A DNA stretch of 64,000 nucleotides, from the NCBI GenBank assembly GCA_963726825.1, contig CAVSDT010000002.1, forward strand, positions 620,001 through 684,000. The letters run 5' to 3'. Of the stretch, positions 17,626-28,895 are shown piece after piece (the first letter of the stretch is position 1; every line of letters begins with the position of its first letter). The notes under the pieces were generated by a model. That model was not told where the DNA came from and did not search any database. It saw nothing but the letters and a program-made list of their open reading frames with translations. Source of the DNA: DATLGB01 sp963726825. GTDB lineage: Bacteria > Actinomycetota > Thermoleophilia > Solirubrobacterales > Solirubrobacteraceae. The position numbers were made by a program, and so were the translations under genes.

Positions 17626-18402
17626 ATGGCGGTCGACGTCCCCGCGCTGCTGCAGTGGTACGCGGCCGTCCGGCGGCCGCTGCCGTGGCGCTTCACCGAC
17701 GACCCGTGGGCGATCCTCGTCTGCGAGGTCATGTGCCAGCAGACCCAGGCCGAGCGGGTGGTGCCGTTCTGGGAGCGCTGGCTCGCGCGCTTCCCCCGTC
17801 CGGAGGACTGCGCCGCCGCCGACCCCGCCGACGTGCTCGCGCTGTGGAGCGGGCTCGGCTACAACCGCCGCGGGCTCGCGCTGCAGCGTGCGGCCGCCCA
17901 CGTCGCGGCGCACGGCTGGCCACGCACCGCGGCGCAGCTGCGGGCGCTGCCGGGGGTCGGGCCCTACACCGCGGCGGCGGTCGCCTCGTTCGCCTTCGGC
18001 GAGCCGGTCGCGACCGTCGACACCAACTGGCGCCGCGTCGTCGACCGCGCGGGCGCCGAGCCGGTCGCCGCGCGCGCGCAGGACCAGGCGACGCTCAACC
18101 AGGCGATGATGGAGCTCGGCGCGACGGTCTGCACGGCCCGGGTGGCCCGCTGCGGCACGTGTCCGCTGCGGACGGGCTGCGACGCGGCGGCCGCCGGCGG
18201 ACCCGCGATCGCCGCCCGCGCGGCGCGCGGCACCCGCGTCCGGTTCGAGGACACCGACCGGTTCCTGCGGGGCCGGGTCGTCGCCGCGCTGCTCGCCGGG
18301 GACCCGCTGCCGGCCGGCGCCGAACGCGTCGTGGGCGGCCTCGAGCGCGACGGCCTGGTCGTGCGCGGGACCACTGGGGTCATCGACCTCCCTCGCCGGT
18401 AA
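17626..18402 (+). CDS. mutY: A/G-specific adenine glycosylase (MutY-like, short form)
   Basis: A 258-residue HhH-GPD base-excision enzyme removing adenine mispaired with 8-oxoguanine. Features: LPWRFTDDPWAILVCEVMCQ with the catalytic Glu and QQTQ motif, SGLGYNRRGL, the helix-hairpin-helix LPGVGPYTAAAVASFAFG, catalytic Asp in TVDTNWRRVVDR, and a 4Fe-4S loop CTARVARCGTCPLRTGC. The C-terminal NUDIX-like domain that recognises 8-oxoG in standard MutY (about 350 residues) is missing; only about 60 residues follow the cluster. The start ATG follows a leaderless-type promoter; the open frame extends upstream to 17497 without family-like sequence. Confidence 0.88.
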   Translation: MAVDVPALLQWYAAVRRPLPWRFTDDPWAILVCEVMCQQTQAERVVPFWERWLARFPRPEDCAAADPADVLALWSGLGYNRRGLALQRAAAHVAAHGWPRTAAQLRALPGVGPYTAAAVASFAFGEPVATVDTNWRRVVDRAGAEPVAARAQDQATLNQAMMELGATVCTARVARCGTCPLRTGCDAAAAGGPAIAARAARGTRVRFEDTDRFLRGRVVAALLAGDPLPAGAERVVGGLERDGLVVRGTTGVIDLPRR

Positions 18403-18405
18403 CAT
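18400..18405 (+). promoter_or_regulatory. Possible -10 element for DivIVA-like gene
   Basis: TAACAT overlapping the mutY stop, giving a leader of roughly 40 bases that contains GGGAG before GTG 18452. No clear -35 box. Confidence 0.4.
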
Positions 18406-18451
18406 CAGCCGTTGCACCGACGAAACTCAGACGTGCGGGAGACCTGAAGAC

Positions 18452-19195
18452 GTGGCCCTGGACCGGCAGTCCATCGAGAAGCGAGACTTTCCCATCGGCC
18501 GACGGGGCTATGACCCCGATGCCGTCGATGCCCATCTCGGCCTGCTGGCCGACGAGGTCGAGTCCCTGAAGCGGAACGCCCGCGGCGGCGCCGCCGGCGT
18601 CGCCGGTGCGGCCTCCGAGCAGGTCAGGCTGATCGTCGAGGCCGCGGAGCAGAGCGCCGGCGACATCGAGCGAGACGCCGACCTCGAGGCGCGGCGCATC
18701 CGGCAGGAGGCCCGCGAGGCCGCCGAGAAGGTCCGTGCCGAGGCCGGTGCGCAGTCGCGCGACCACGTCGCCCGCGTCTCGGAGGCGTCGACCTCGATGC
18801 TCGAGCGCATCGACCAGATGGAGGCCGAGCTGCGCTCCACGCTCGACACCCTCCGTGCGAGCTCCGCGCGTCTGGCCTCCGACCTGTCCCTGCTCCAGGG
18901 CACCGTCGGCGAGCTGCGCAGCGCGAGCTCCACCGGCTTCGAGCCCGACCTGCCCGCCGCCGTCACGCCCGAGCCCGCCCTCGCGGGCGCCGATCTGGCG
19001 GTGGAGGAGGAGGTCGTCGAGGTCTCCGAGACCCCGGCCGGAGGGGACGCCGACGAGGAGGGCGCCCGGCTCATCGCGCTCAACATGGCCCTCAACGGCA
19101 CGCCCCGCGGCGAGGTCGAGGCCTACCTCGACGACAACTACGACCTGCCCGACGCCGCCGGCCTGCTCGACGACGTCTACGCCCGGGTCGGCTAG
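18452..19195 (+). CDS. DivIVA-domain coiled-coil protein
   Basis: A 247-residue cytoplasmic protein. The N-terminus (IEKRDFPIGRRGYDPDAVDA then HLGLLADEVESL) is a DivIVA-type membrane-curvature-sensing domain. A long coiled coil rich in Glu, Arg and Ala follows, then an acidic low-complexity segment, and a C-terminal segment GEVEAYLDDNYDLPDAAGLL seen in actinobacterial DivIVA-like proteins. The likely role is polar or septal scaffolding. GTG start with GGGAG ten bases upstream. The M32 peptidase gene follows after 12 bases, so they are probably cotranscribed. Confidence 0.8.
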   Translation: MALDRQSIEKRDFPIGRRGYDPDAVDAHLGLLADEVESLKRNARGGAAGVAGAASEQVRLIVEAAEQSAGDIERDADLEARRIRQEAREAAEKVRAEAGAQSRDHVARVSEASTSMLERIDQMEAELRSTLDTLRASSARLASDLSLLQGTVGELRSASSTGFEPDLPAAVTPEPALAGADLAVEEEVVEVSETPAGGDADEEGARLIALNMALNGTPRGEVEAYLDDNYDLPDAAGLLDDVYARVG

Positions 19196-19207
19196 CACCG
19201 CGCCTCC

Positions 19208-20734
19208 GTGGCGCTGACCCCCGCCGCGCCGCCCCAGCTGGAGGCCCTGCGCCTCCGGCTCGCTGAGGTCGCCGACCTCGGCTACGCCGGCGGCCTGCTG
19301 TCCTGGGACCAGAACGTCTTCATGCCCGTCGGCGGCTCGGAGGCCCGCGCCGAGCAGCTCGCGACGCTCGAGGGGCTCATCCACGCCCGGCTCGTCGACC
19401 CCGAGCACGCGCGTCTCGTCGAGGCGCTCGAGCCGTGGGCGGCCGGGCAGGAGCCCGACGACGACGGCGCGGCGCTCGTCCGCGTCGCCCGCCGCGATCT
19501 CGAGAAGGCCATCCGCGTCCCCGCGGAGCTCGCGGTCGCGATGGCACGCGAGTCCGCACGGGGCTACACGGCCTGGATGCAGGCCCGGGAGGCGTCGGAC
19601 TTCGCGCGCTTCCGCGACGCGCTCGAGCGCCAGATCGACCTGCGCCGCCGCTACGCCGCCTGCTTCCCGGACGCCGAGCACCCCTACGACGCGCTCCTGG
19701 ACGACTTCGAGCCCGGCATGTCGACCGCCGAGGCGAGGGCGCTCTTCGACGCGCTGCTGCCGCCGCTCGCCGAGCTGGCGAAGGCCGCAGCGGACGAGCC
19801 GGGCACCCGGCCGCTGCGCGGTGTGCTGGAGGGCGAGTTCCCCCTCGATGCCCAGCGCGAGCTGCTGCTGGGCGTCCTCGGCCCGATCGGCTTCGACCCG
19901 CACACGTTCCGCCTCGACACCGCGCCGCACCCGTTCGCCCAGGCGGTCGGCGCCGGGGACGTGCGGCTGACGACCCGCTACGACGTGCATGACCTCGCCT
20001 CGTCGCTGTACTCGGGCCTGCACGAGTTCGGGCACGGGCTCTACGAGGCGGGCTTCGGGCCGAGCCTGCGCCGCAGCCCGCTGCACGACTGCGCCTCGCT
20101 CGGCGTGCACGAGTCCCAGAGCCGGCTGTGGGAGAACCTCGTCGGTCGCGGCCGCCCGTTCGTGGGCTGGCTGCTGCCGCAGCTGCAGGGCGCGTTCCCG
20201 GACGCCTTCGCGGACATGGCCGCCGACGACCTGCACCGGGGCCTCAACGCCGTTCTGCGCACCCCGATCCGCACGGAGTCGGACGAGACGACGTACAACC
20301 TCCACGTCGGCCTGCGCTTCGAGCTCGAGCTCGCCCTCATCGAGGGGCGCCTCGAGGCGGCCGACCTGCCCGCCGCGTGGAACGAGGCGATGGTGCGCCT
20401 CGTCGGGATCGAGCCCGCCGACGACGCCGAGGGCGTGCTGCAGGACGTCCACTGGTCCCAGGGGCTGTTCGGCTACTTCCCGACCTACACCTTCGGGAAC
20501 CTGATGGCCGCACAGCTGTGGGAGCAGGTCTCGAGCGACATGCCGGACCTCGGCGAGCACCTGGCCCGGGGGGAGTTCGGGCCGTTGCGCGCATGGCTCG
20601 GCGAGCACGTGCACCGCCATGGCCGCAAGCTGTCGCCGCGCGAGCTGCTGCTGCGCGCGACGGGCGAGGAGCTGCGCGTCGAGCCGCTGCTCGCGCACCT
20701 GCGCGCCCGGCTCACCGACGCCGGGCTGCTCTAG
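19208..20734 (+). CDS. Carboxypeptidase M32 (Taq family metallocarboxypeptidase)
   Basis: A 508-residue zinc carboxypeptidase of the M32 family. The metal site HEFGH is at residues 272-276 and the third ligand Glu302 is in GVHESQSRLWEN. Further family motifs are LSWDQNVFMPVGGSEARAEQ, IRTESDETTYNLHVGLRFEL and QGLFGYFPTYTFGNLMAAQL. Length is normal. It removes C-terminal amino acids from peptides in the cytoplasm. GTG start. It ends six bases from the convergent ftsH stop; both stops lie in CTAG tetramers ten bases apart. Confidence 0.95.
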   Translation: MALTPAAPPQLEALRLRLAEVADLGYAGGLLSWDQNVFMPVGGSEARAEQLATLEGLIHARLVDPEHARLVEALEPWAAGQEPDDDGAALVRVARRDLEKAIRVPAELAVAMARESARGYTAWMQAREASDFARFRDALERQIDLRRRYAACFPDAEHPYDALLDDFEPGMSTAEARALFDALLPPLAELAKAAADEPGTRPLRGVLEGEFPLDAQRELLLGVLGPIGFDPHTFRLDTAPHPFAQAVGAGDVRLTTRYDVHDLASSLYSGLHEFGHGLYEAGFGPSLRRSPLHDCASLGVHESQSRLWENLVGRGRPFVGWLLPQLQGAFPDAFADMAADDLHRGLNAVLRTPIRTESDETTYNLHVGLRFELELALIEGRLEAADLPAAWNEAMVRLVGIEPADDAEGVLQDVHWSQGLFGYFPTYTFGNLMAAQLWEQVSSDMPDLGEHLARGEFGPLRAWLGEHVHRHGRKLSPRELLLRATGEELRVEPLLAHLRARLTDAGLL

Positions 20735-20740
20735 GTGTAG

Positions 20741-22795
20741 CTAGGTCGGGTCGGCGCCGGGGCCGGGGATGCTCTCCGGCCCGGGGGTGTGCGGCGGCTC
20801 GGCGTCGGGCGCGATGTCCATGCCCTGCCGGGCGCGCTCGGGGACCTTGGGGATCGCGACGCCGGCGGCGCTGTAGGCGTCGTCCATGTCGACGGTCTCC
20901 TTGTTCAGCAGCGCCTCGGCCAGGCTGTCGAGGCGGCCGCGCTCGGCCGTCAGCAGCGTCGTGACGCGCTCGTGGGCGCGGTCGACCATGGCCCGGACCG
21001 CCGTGTCGACCATCCGCCGCGAGTCCTCGGAGGCGGGATCGGAGTACGGGTTGGCGCCGTCGGCGGGGAGGACGGCGATGAAGCCGATCTCGTCCGACAT
21101 GCCCCAGCGCCCGACCATGCCGCGGGCGATGCCGGTGACCTGCTCGATGTCGGACTCCGCGCCGGTGGTGATCGTCCCGAAGATGATCTCCTCGGCGACG
21201 CGGCCGCCGAGGGCGACGTCGATCTTGGCCTCCAGCGCCTGCTTGTCGTAGGAGACGCGATCGGCGTCCGGCGAGGAGAACGTCACGCCCAGCGCGCGCC
21301 CGCGCGGGATGATCGAGACCTTGCGCACCGGGTCGGCGCCGTCGGTGAGCATGCCGACGATCGCGTGGCCCGCCTCGTGGTAGGCCGTGCGGCGGCGGTC
21401 GTCCTCGGACATGACCATCTTGCGCGGCGCGCCGAGGATGATCTTCTCCAGGGAGTCCGTGAAGTCGGCCTGCATGACCTTCGCGTGCTTGCGGCGGGCG
21501 GCGAGCAGCGCGGCCTCGTTGCAGAGGTTGGCGAGGTCGGCGCCGACCATGCCGGGGGTCACGGCCGCGACCCGCGCGAGCGAGACCTCGTCGTCCATCG
21601 GGACGGAGCGCGTGTGGACCTCGAGGATGCGCTCGCGGCCGTCGAGGTCCGGCGGCGGGACGGTGACGCGGCGGTCGAAGCGGCCCGGGCGCAGCAGCGC
21701 GGAGTCGAGCACCTCGGGGCGGTTGGTCGCGGCGAGCACGATCACGGTCGCGTCGGAGTCGAAGCCGTCCATCTCCGTGAGGATCTGGTTGAGCGTCTGC
21801 TCGCGCTCGTCGTTGGAGCCCGAGCCGAAGCCGGCCCCGCCGGAGCGGGAGCGCCCGACCGCGTCGAGCTCGTCGATGAAGACGATCGCGGGGGCGGCCT
21901 CCTTCGCCTGCTTGAAGAGGTCGCGGACGCGGGCCGCGCCCACGCCGACGATCGCCTCGACGAACTCGGAGGCGGACGAGGAGAAGAACGGGACCTCCGC
22001 CTCGCCGGCCACGGCGCGCGCCAGCAGGGTCTTGCCCGTGCCGGGCTGGCCGGCCAGCAGGACGCCGCGCGGGATCCGCCCGCCGAGGCGCTGGTACTTC
22101 TCCGGCGTCTTGAGGAAGTCCACGACCTCCGTGAGCTCGTGCTTGGACTCCTCGATGCCGGCGACGTCCTTGAAGGTGATGCGCTGCTCGGCGATGTCGA
22201 CGCGCTTGGCGCGGGAGCGCGCGAACGCGCCGAGACCGCTCATCGCGGCGCCGCCGCCACTGCGGCGCGCCAACCACACGAAGATGCCGATGATCAGCAG
22301 GACGGGGCCGAAGCCCAGGATGATCGACAGGAGGGTCGAGCGGCCGTCGGTGAGCGAGCGGGCCTCGATGATGACGTTCTTCTCGCGCAGGGTCTTCTCG
22401 AGCTGGTCGCCGTTGGCGAACTGCGGGATCTCCGTCTCGAAGACCTTCGCGGAGCTCCCGCCCTTGGCCGGGTACTTGACCTGCTCCTTGAACTTGCCCG
22501 AGACGGTCTCACCCAGCGGCGAGATGCGCTCGACGTTTCCTGCCTGCACCTCGCGCAGGAACGTGGGGGAGTAGGGGACCGTCACCGTCGGGGTCGGCGG
22601 CGAGATCAGGTTCAGCAGGCCGTAGTTGGCGGCGAGCAGGACGAGCACGATGAGCAGGAAGCCGGGGCGGCCGAAACGGCGCTTCGGAGGACCGTCGCCG
22701 TCCGCTCCGTTCTTGGCCTGCGACGAGGAGGAAGGCATCCGGGGACGCCGTTCGTGTGGGGCGCTCGAGCCCGTGTCGCGGCGCAGTCCGGCCAT
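20741..22795 (-). CDS. ftsH: ATP-dependent zinc metalloprotease FtsH, variant pore loop
   Basis: A 684-residue membrane-anchored AAA+ protease. Two membrane segments (near residues 45-65 and 160-180) flank a periplasmic domain. The AAA module has Walker A GQPGTGKT (249-256; Pro to Gln at the second position), Walker B IVFIDELDAVG and RPGRFDR. The protease domain has HEAGH at 473-477 and the third zinc ligand in GAESDIEQVT. The pore loop normally reads MFVGVG; here it is AIVGVG, with Ile282 replacing the aromatic residue. It may be a paralogue with altered substrate handling. ATG start; a later ATG at 22738 is possible. It is divergent from uvrA (79 bases). Confidence 0.95.
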   Translation of the reverse strand: MAGLRRDTGSSAPHERRPRMPSSSSQAKNGADGDGPPKRRFGRPGFLLIVLVLLAANYGLLNLISPPTPTVTVPYSPTFLREVQAGNVERISPLGETVSGKFKEQVKYPAKGGSSAKVFETEIPQFANGDQLEKTLREKNVIIEARSLTDGRSTLLSIILGFGPVLLIIGIFVWLARRSGGGAAMSGLGAFARSRAKRVDIAEQRITFKDVAGIEESKHELTEVVDFLKTPEKYQRLGGRIPRGVLLAGQPGTGKTLLARAVAGEAEVPFFSSSASEFVEAIVGVGAARVRDLFKQAKEAAPAIVFIDELDAVGRSRSGGAGFGSGSNDEREQTLNQILTEMDGFDSDATVIVLAATNRPEVLDSALLRPGRFDRRVTVPPPDLDGRERILEVHTRSVPMDDEVSLARVAAVTPGMVGADLANLCNEAALLAARRKHAKVMQADFTDSLEKIILGAPRKMVMSEDDRRRTAYHEAGHAIVGMLTDGADPVRKVSIIPRGRALGVTFSSPDADRVSYDKQALEAKIDVALGGRVAEEIIFGTITTGAESDIEQVTGIARGMVGRWGMSDEIGFIAVLPADGANPYSDPASEDSRRMVDTAVRAMVDRAHERVTTLLTAERGRLDSLAEALLNKETVDMDDAYSAAGVAIPKVPERARQGMDIAPDAEPPHTPGPESIPGPGADPT

Positions 22796-22841
22796 GGGAT
22801 GAGCCTAGGGGAGGTGTGTCGGCTGACCGTCAGGACGACAT

Positions 22842-22855
22842 CGAACGTCCGTTCG
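22842..22855 (+). promoter_or_regulatory. LexA (SOS) operator of uvrA
   Basis: CGAACGTCCGTTCG is a perfect match to the Gram-positive/actinobacterial SOS box CGAAC-N4-GTTCG. It lies just upstream of the uvrA -10 box (22862), where the -35 region should be, so LexA binding would block transcription. It is also 46 bases from the divergent ftsH start and could affect that gene. Confidence 0.9.
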
Positions 22856-22861
22856 CCTCTC

Positions 22862-22867
22862 TAGAGT
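22862..22867 (+). promoter_or_regulatory. -10 element, leaderless type, for uvrA
   Basis: TAGAGT followed by seven bases and ATG 22875. No ribosome site is present, consistent with a leaderless transcript. Confidence 0.65.
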
Positions 22868-22874
22868 CGAGCGC

Positions 22875-25766
<2,892 letters not shown>

Positions 25767-25777
25767 CGACCGCGGTC

Positions 25778-25803
25778 GGGCTCGCGACGGTCGTCGCGAG
25801 CCC
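25778..25803. terminator. Bidirectional terminator hairpin between uvrA and transglycosylase gene
   Basis: A perfect 11-bp stem (GGGCTCGCGAC) with a four-base loop, between two convergent genes. There is no U-tract, as is usual in very GC-rich actinobacteria. Confidence 0.7.
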
Positions 25804-25814
25804 GCGAGGGAGGC

Positions 25815-26753
25815 CTACGGGCCGCCGAAGCGGCCGCGCAGCGCCTGGACGTTGGCGACGTACTGGTTCGTGTCGTCGTAGTTGCCGCGCGACTGGACCG
25901 AGCCGAGGCCCTGGTAGTAGCCGGCGATCGCGGTGGACTCGTCGCCGCCCGTCTGCTTGAGCAGGTGCCCGAGGTAGAGGACGCCGGCCTTGACGTTGTC
26001 CTGGGCCGAGGCGGGGTTCAGCCGCGTCTGGCTGAGGTTGCGGTTGACCCAGTCCCACGTGCCCGGCATCACCTGCATGACGCCCCGCGCGTTGGCGCTC
26101 GAGACCATCGAGTTGTTGAAGCCCGACTCCTGCCAGCCGATCGCGGCGGCGAGCGAGCCGGGGACGCCGTTGGCGGAGGCGATCGACTGCACGGTGGAGG
26201 CGTCGACGGTCTGCGACGTCGGGTCCGGGGAGGCCTTGGCCACCACGGGCGACGGTGCGGGCTCGGCGGCCCGCGCCGGGGTGGGGGCGCCGGCGGGCAG
26301 CTTGATCACGGTGCCCGCGACCAGTGTTCCGGCCGGGTCGAGCCCGTTCATCGCGGCCATCTCGCCGACCCCGACACCCGCACCGGCGGCGAGGCCGGAG
26401 AGCGTGTCGCCGGGGCGGACGGTGTAGCCGCCCATCGCGGACGGGGCGGACGGGGCCGCGGTCGCCGGAGCGCTCGGGGTGGTGCCGTCCCTGCCGGCCC
26501 ACAGGCCGGTCTCGGTGAGCTTCCCGGTCGCCTCGGCGGTGGTCGGGACGCGCACGGTGGAGCCGAGCACGATGTTCGAGCTCGTGCTGAGCCCGTTGTA
26601 GACCGCCAGCGAGTTGGTGGTCAGGTTGTTCGCGGACGCGATCGTCCACAGCGTCTCACCGGGCTGCACGACATGGGCGACCTCGGCGTGGGCGGCGGAA
26701 GCGGGGACGGCGAACGCGGTCAGGGCGGCGAGGATCGGAAGGGTGCGGCGCAC
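25815..26753 (-). CDS. Secreted LysM / lytic transglycosylase (SLT) protein
   Basis: A 312-residue cell-wall hydrolase. A signal peptide (RRTLPILAALTAFAVPASAA) is followed by two LysM peptidoglycan-binding domains (VVQPGETLWTIASANNLTT and YTVRPGDTLSGLAAGAGVG), a Pro/Ala linker, and a C-terminal lysozyme-like SLT domain with catalytic Glu209 in IGWQESGFNNSM and ARGVMQVMPGTWDWVN. It cleaves peptidoglycan glycan strands outside the cell. The GTG at 26753 was chosen because a perfect AGGAGG lies six bases upstream; the open frame reaches 26789. It is convergent with uvrA across a terminator. Confidence 0.9.
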   Translation of the reverse strand: MRRTLPILAALTAFAVPASAAHAEVAHVVQPGETLWTIASANNLTTNSLAVYNGLSTSSNIVLGSTVRVPTTAEATGKLTETGLWAGRDGTTPSAPATAAPSAPSAMGGYTVRPGDTLSGLAAGAGVGVGEMAAMNGLDPAGTLVAGTVIKLPAGAPTPARAAEPAPSPVVAKASPDPTSQTVDASTVQSIASANGVPGSLAAAIGWQESGFNNSMVSSANARGVMQVMPGTWDWVNRNLSQTRLNPASAQDNVKAGVLYLGHLLKQTGGDESTAIAGYYQGLGSVQSRGNYDDTNQYVANVQALRGRFGGP

Positions 26754-26862
26754 AGGAGACCTCCTGCATCGGGGGACGGGGTCCGGCATGGTCGACCGTG
26801 TCTAGCCGGATTCCGGCGTCCGCCGGCGTCTGCGCGCGGCGTTACGTGCCCCTGCACGGCGT

Positions 26863-26921
26863 CCTGCACCCGCCGCAACCGGTCCTGCAGCCGCCGCAAC
26901 CGATCCTGCAGCCCGTGCAGG
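26863..26921 (+). repeat. 21-bp tandem repeat with terminal hairpin, intergenic
   Basis: Two 21-bp units beginning CCTGCAC/G (26863-26883, 26884-26904) with three mismatches, then a partial third unit that becomes the inverted repeat CCTGCA-N5-TGCAGG (26905-26921). It lies between the divergent transglycosylase and acyltransferase genes. No function is assigned. Confidence 0.6.
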
Positions 26922-26949
26922 CCGTCGTGCGTGCGATGCTGCGCCCCCG

Positions 26950-27546
26950 ATGCGAGCCGAGGATCTGAAGCTGTGGGCGCAGAAGTGGCGCTGGTACGAG
27001 CGCAACACGCTGCCCTGGAACCGGGCGGCCATCCACCTGGAGCTCGCCAGGCGACGGGCCTTCGCGCGCTGGCCCCTGCACGGCGACGCGCTGCAGATGC
27101 TGCGCGAGGACCGGCTGCGCCTCGGCGAGCACGTCCTGTTCGAGCCGGGCGTCTGGCTCACGGGCGCCGGGACGATCGAGATCGGGACCGGGACGTTCCT
27201 CAACCTCGGCGTGCAGGTGGCGGCGATCGAGCGGGTGACGATCGGCGCGCACTGCATGATCGCCAACGGCTCGTTCATCTCCGACGCCGATCACAACTTC
27301 GACGACCCGGATCGGCCCGTCCCCTACCAGGGCTTCCACTCCAAGGGCCCGACGACGCTGGGTGACAACGTGTGGCTGGGGGCCAACGCCGTCGTCACGA
27401 GCGGCGTCACCATCGGGGAGCGCTGCGTGATCGGTGCCGGCAGCGTCGTCACGCGCGACATCCCGCCGCGCACGATCGCCGTCGGCGCCCCGGCGCGGGT
27501 GATCAAGGCGATCGAGTACGCGCCCGCACCGGGCGCGGCGGGCTAG
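26950..27546 (+). CDS. Hexapeptide-repeat acyltransferase (LbH fold)
   Basis: A 198-residue protein of the maltose/nodulation O-acetyltransferase type. Left-handed beta-helix repeats are visible as IEIGTGTFLNLGVQVAAIER, VTIGAHCMIANGSFISD, then the catalytic-loop His in DADHNFDDPDRPVPYQG, and TTLGDNVWLGANAVVTSGVT plus GAGSVVTRDIPP. It transfers an acetyl or other acyl group from acyl-CoA to a sugar or similar hydroxyl. ATG start; the weak -10-like GATGCT lies nine bases upstream. Its stop shares CTAG with the convergent small membrane protein gene. Confidence 0.88.
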   Translation: MRAEDLKLWAQKWRWYERNTLPWNRAAIHLELARRRAFARWPLHGDALQMLREDRLRLGEHVLFEPGVWLTGAGTIEIGTGTFLNLGVQVAAIERVTIGAHCMIANGSFISDADHNFDDPDRPVPYQGFHSKGPTTLGDNVWLGANAVVTSGVTIGERCVIGAGSVVTRDIPPRTIAVGAPARVIKAIEYAPAPGAAG

Positions 27547-27785
27547 CCCTTCTGGGTCATCAGGTAGATCGCGAACGCGCACATCGCGAGGAACACGATG
27601 AAGGCGCCGAACGCGAGCGCGGTGTAGGCCGTCGCGGTCCCGCTGCGGCCGCCACGGCGCGCCTCGGCCCCGCGGGTGGAGCCGAGGATCACGGTGGCGA
27701 ACAGCGCGACGGCCACGAGCCCGGCGACGAAGGAGACGCCGATCACCTCGCCGACGAGGCTCCACTGGATGAACGCGGGGCTCAC
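27543..27785 (-). CDS. Small membrane protein of the pit operon
   Basis: An 80-residue protein with two predicted membrane helices (VIGVSFVAGLVAVALFATVI and ALAFGAFIVFLAMCAFAIYL) joined by a Gly/Arg-rich loop (TRGAEARRGGRSGTA). I do not recognise the family. The GTG start overlaps the pit stop as GTGA, so translation is coupled to the phosphate transporter; a role as a small partner or regulator of Pit is inference. Its stop shares CTAG with the convergent acyltransferase. Confidence 0.75.
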   Translation of the reverse strand: MSPAFIQWSLVGEVIGVSFVAGLVAVALFATVILGSTRGAEARRGGRSGTATAYTALAFGAFIVFLAMCAFAIYLMTQKG

Positions 27786-28891
27786 GTCGTCTCCGCGGCC
27801 GCGGTGAGGTTGCGAGAGGTGACGAAGCGCCGGACCATCACGACCGCGAGAGCGATCACGAGCAGGGTGAAGACGACGAGCGGGCCTGCCGCGCCGGTGC
27901 CGAAGATGCGCGTGATCCCGTAGGTGAGGGCCCCCACGAGCGCGGCCATCGGCAGGGTCAGGACCCAGGCGACCGCGATGTTGCCGGCAACGCCCCAGCG
28001 CACGGCCGACAGGCGCTTGGCCGCGCCGGCGCCCATGATGCCGCCCGAGATCACGTGGGTGGTGGAGAGGGGGAAGCCGGCGTGGGAGGCGGACAGGATC
28101 ACCGCGGCGCCGGCGGCCTGGCTGGAGAAGCCCTGGGCCGGATCCATCTTGATGATGCGTGCGCCCATCGTCTTGATGATCTTCCAGCCGCCGGCGTAGG
28201 TGCCTGCGGCGATCGCGGTCGCGGCGGAGACGACGACCCAGAGCGGGACGTCGTCACCGGACTGCAGGTTCCCGTTGGCGACGAGGGCGAGGAAGATGAT
28301 GCCCATCGTCTTCTGCGCGTCGTTGGTGCCGTGGGAGAGGGAGAAGAGGCTGCCGGTGATGATCTGCCCCAGCCGGAAGCCGCGGTTGACGGGTCCGGGC
28401 CGCAGCCGGCCGACGATCCGGTAGCAGACGAGGATGCCGAGCCCGGCGACCGAGAAGGCCAGCACGGGGGCGATCAGGGCCGGGACGATGACCTTCTCGA
28501 TCAGCCCGTCGCCGAGCACGCCCTTGGTCCCGACGGCCGCGACCGTGGCACCGACCACGCCGCCGATGAGCGCGTGCGAGGACGACGACGGCAACCCGAA
28601 GTACCAGGTCAGGAGGTTCCAGAAGATCGCGCCGACGAGGCCGGCGAAGACGATCTCGGGCGTGATGATCGACGCGTCCACGATGCCCTTGGCGATCGTG
28701 GCCGCCACCTGGAGCGAGATGAAGGCGCCGACGAAGTTGAGGATCGCGGCCATCGCCACCGCGACGCGGGGCGGGAGGGCGCGGGTGCTGATCGAGGTCG
28801 CGACCGCGTTGGCGGTGTCGTGGAAGCCGTTCGTGAAGTCGAACGCCAGCGCGGTGATCACGACGATCACCAGGATCAGGTCGTTGTCCAT
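27782..28891 (-). CDS. pit: Low-affinity inorganic phosphate transporter (PiT family)
   Basis: A 369-residue membrane symporter with about 10 helices. Both halves carry the duplicated PiT signature: DFTNGFHDTANAVATSI at the N-terminus and LSHGTNDAQKTMGIIF in the middle; FGLPSSSSHALIGGVVGA and GFPLSTTHVISGGIMGAGAA are the paired family motifs. It imports phosphate (often as a metal-phosphate complex) with protons or cations. It follows the DUF47 gene by four bases, the usual partner arrangement, and is coupled to a small membrane protein downstream. Confidence 0.95.
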   Translation of the reverse strand: MDNDLILVIVVITALAFDFTNGFHDTANAVATSISTRALPPRVAVAMAAILNFVGAFISLQVAATIAKGIVDASIITPEIVFAGLVGAIFWNLLTWYFGLPSSSSHALIGGVVGATVAAVGTKGVLGDGLIEKVIVPALIAPVLAFSVAGLGILVCYRIVGRLRPGPVNRGFRLGQIITGSLFSLSHGTNDAQKTMGIIFLALVANGNLQSGDDVPLWVVVSAATAIAAGTYAGGWKIIKTMGARIIKMDPAQGFSSQAAGAAVILSASHAGFPLSTTHVISGGIMGAGAAKRLSAVRWGVAGNIAVAWVLTLPMAALVGALTYGITRIFGTGAAGPLVVFTLLVIALAVVMVRRFVTSRNLTAAAETT

Positions 28892-28895
28892 GCGG

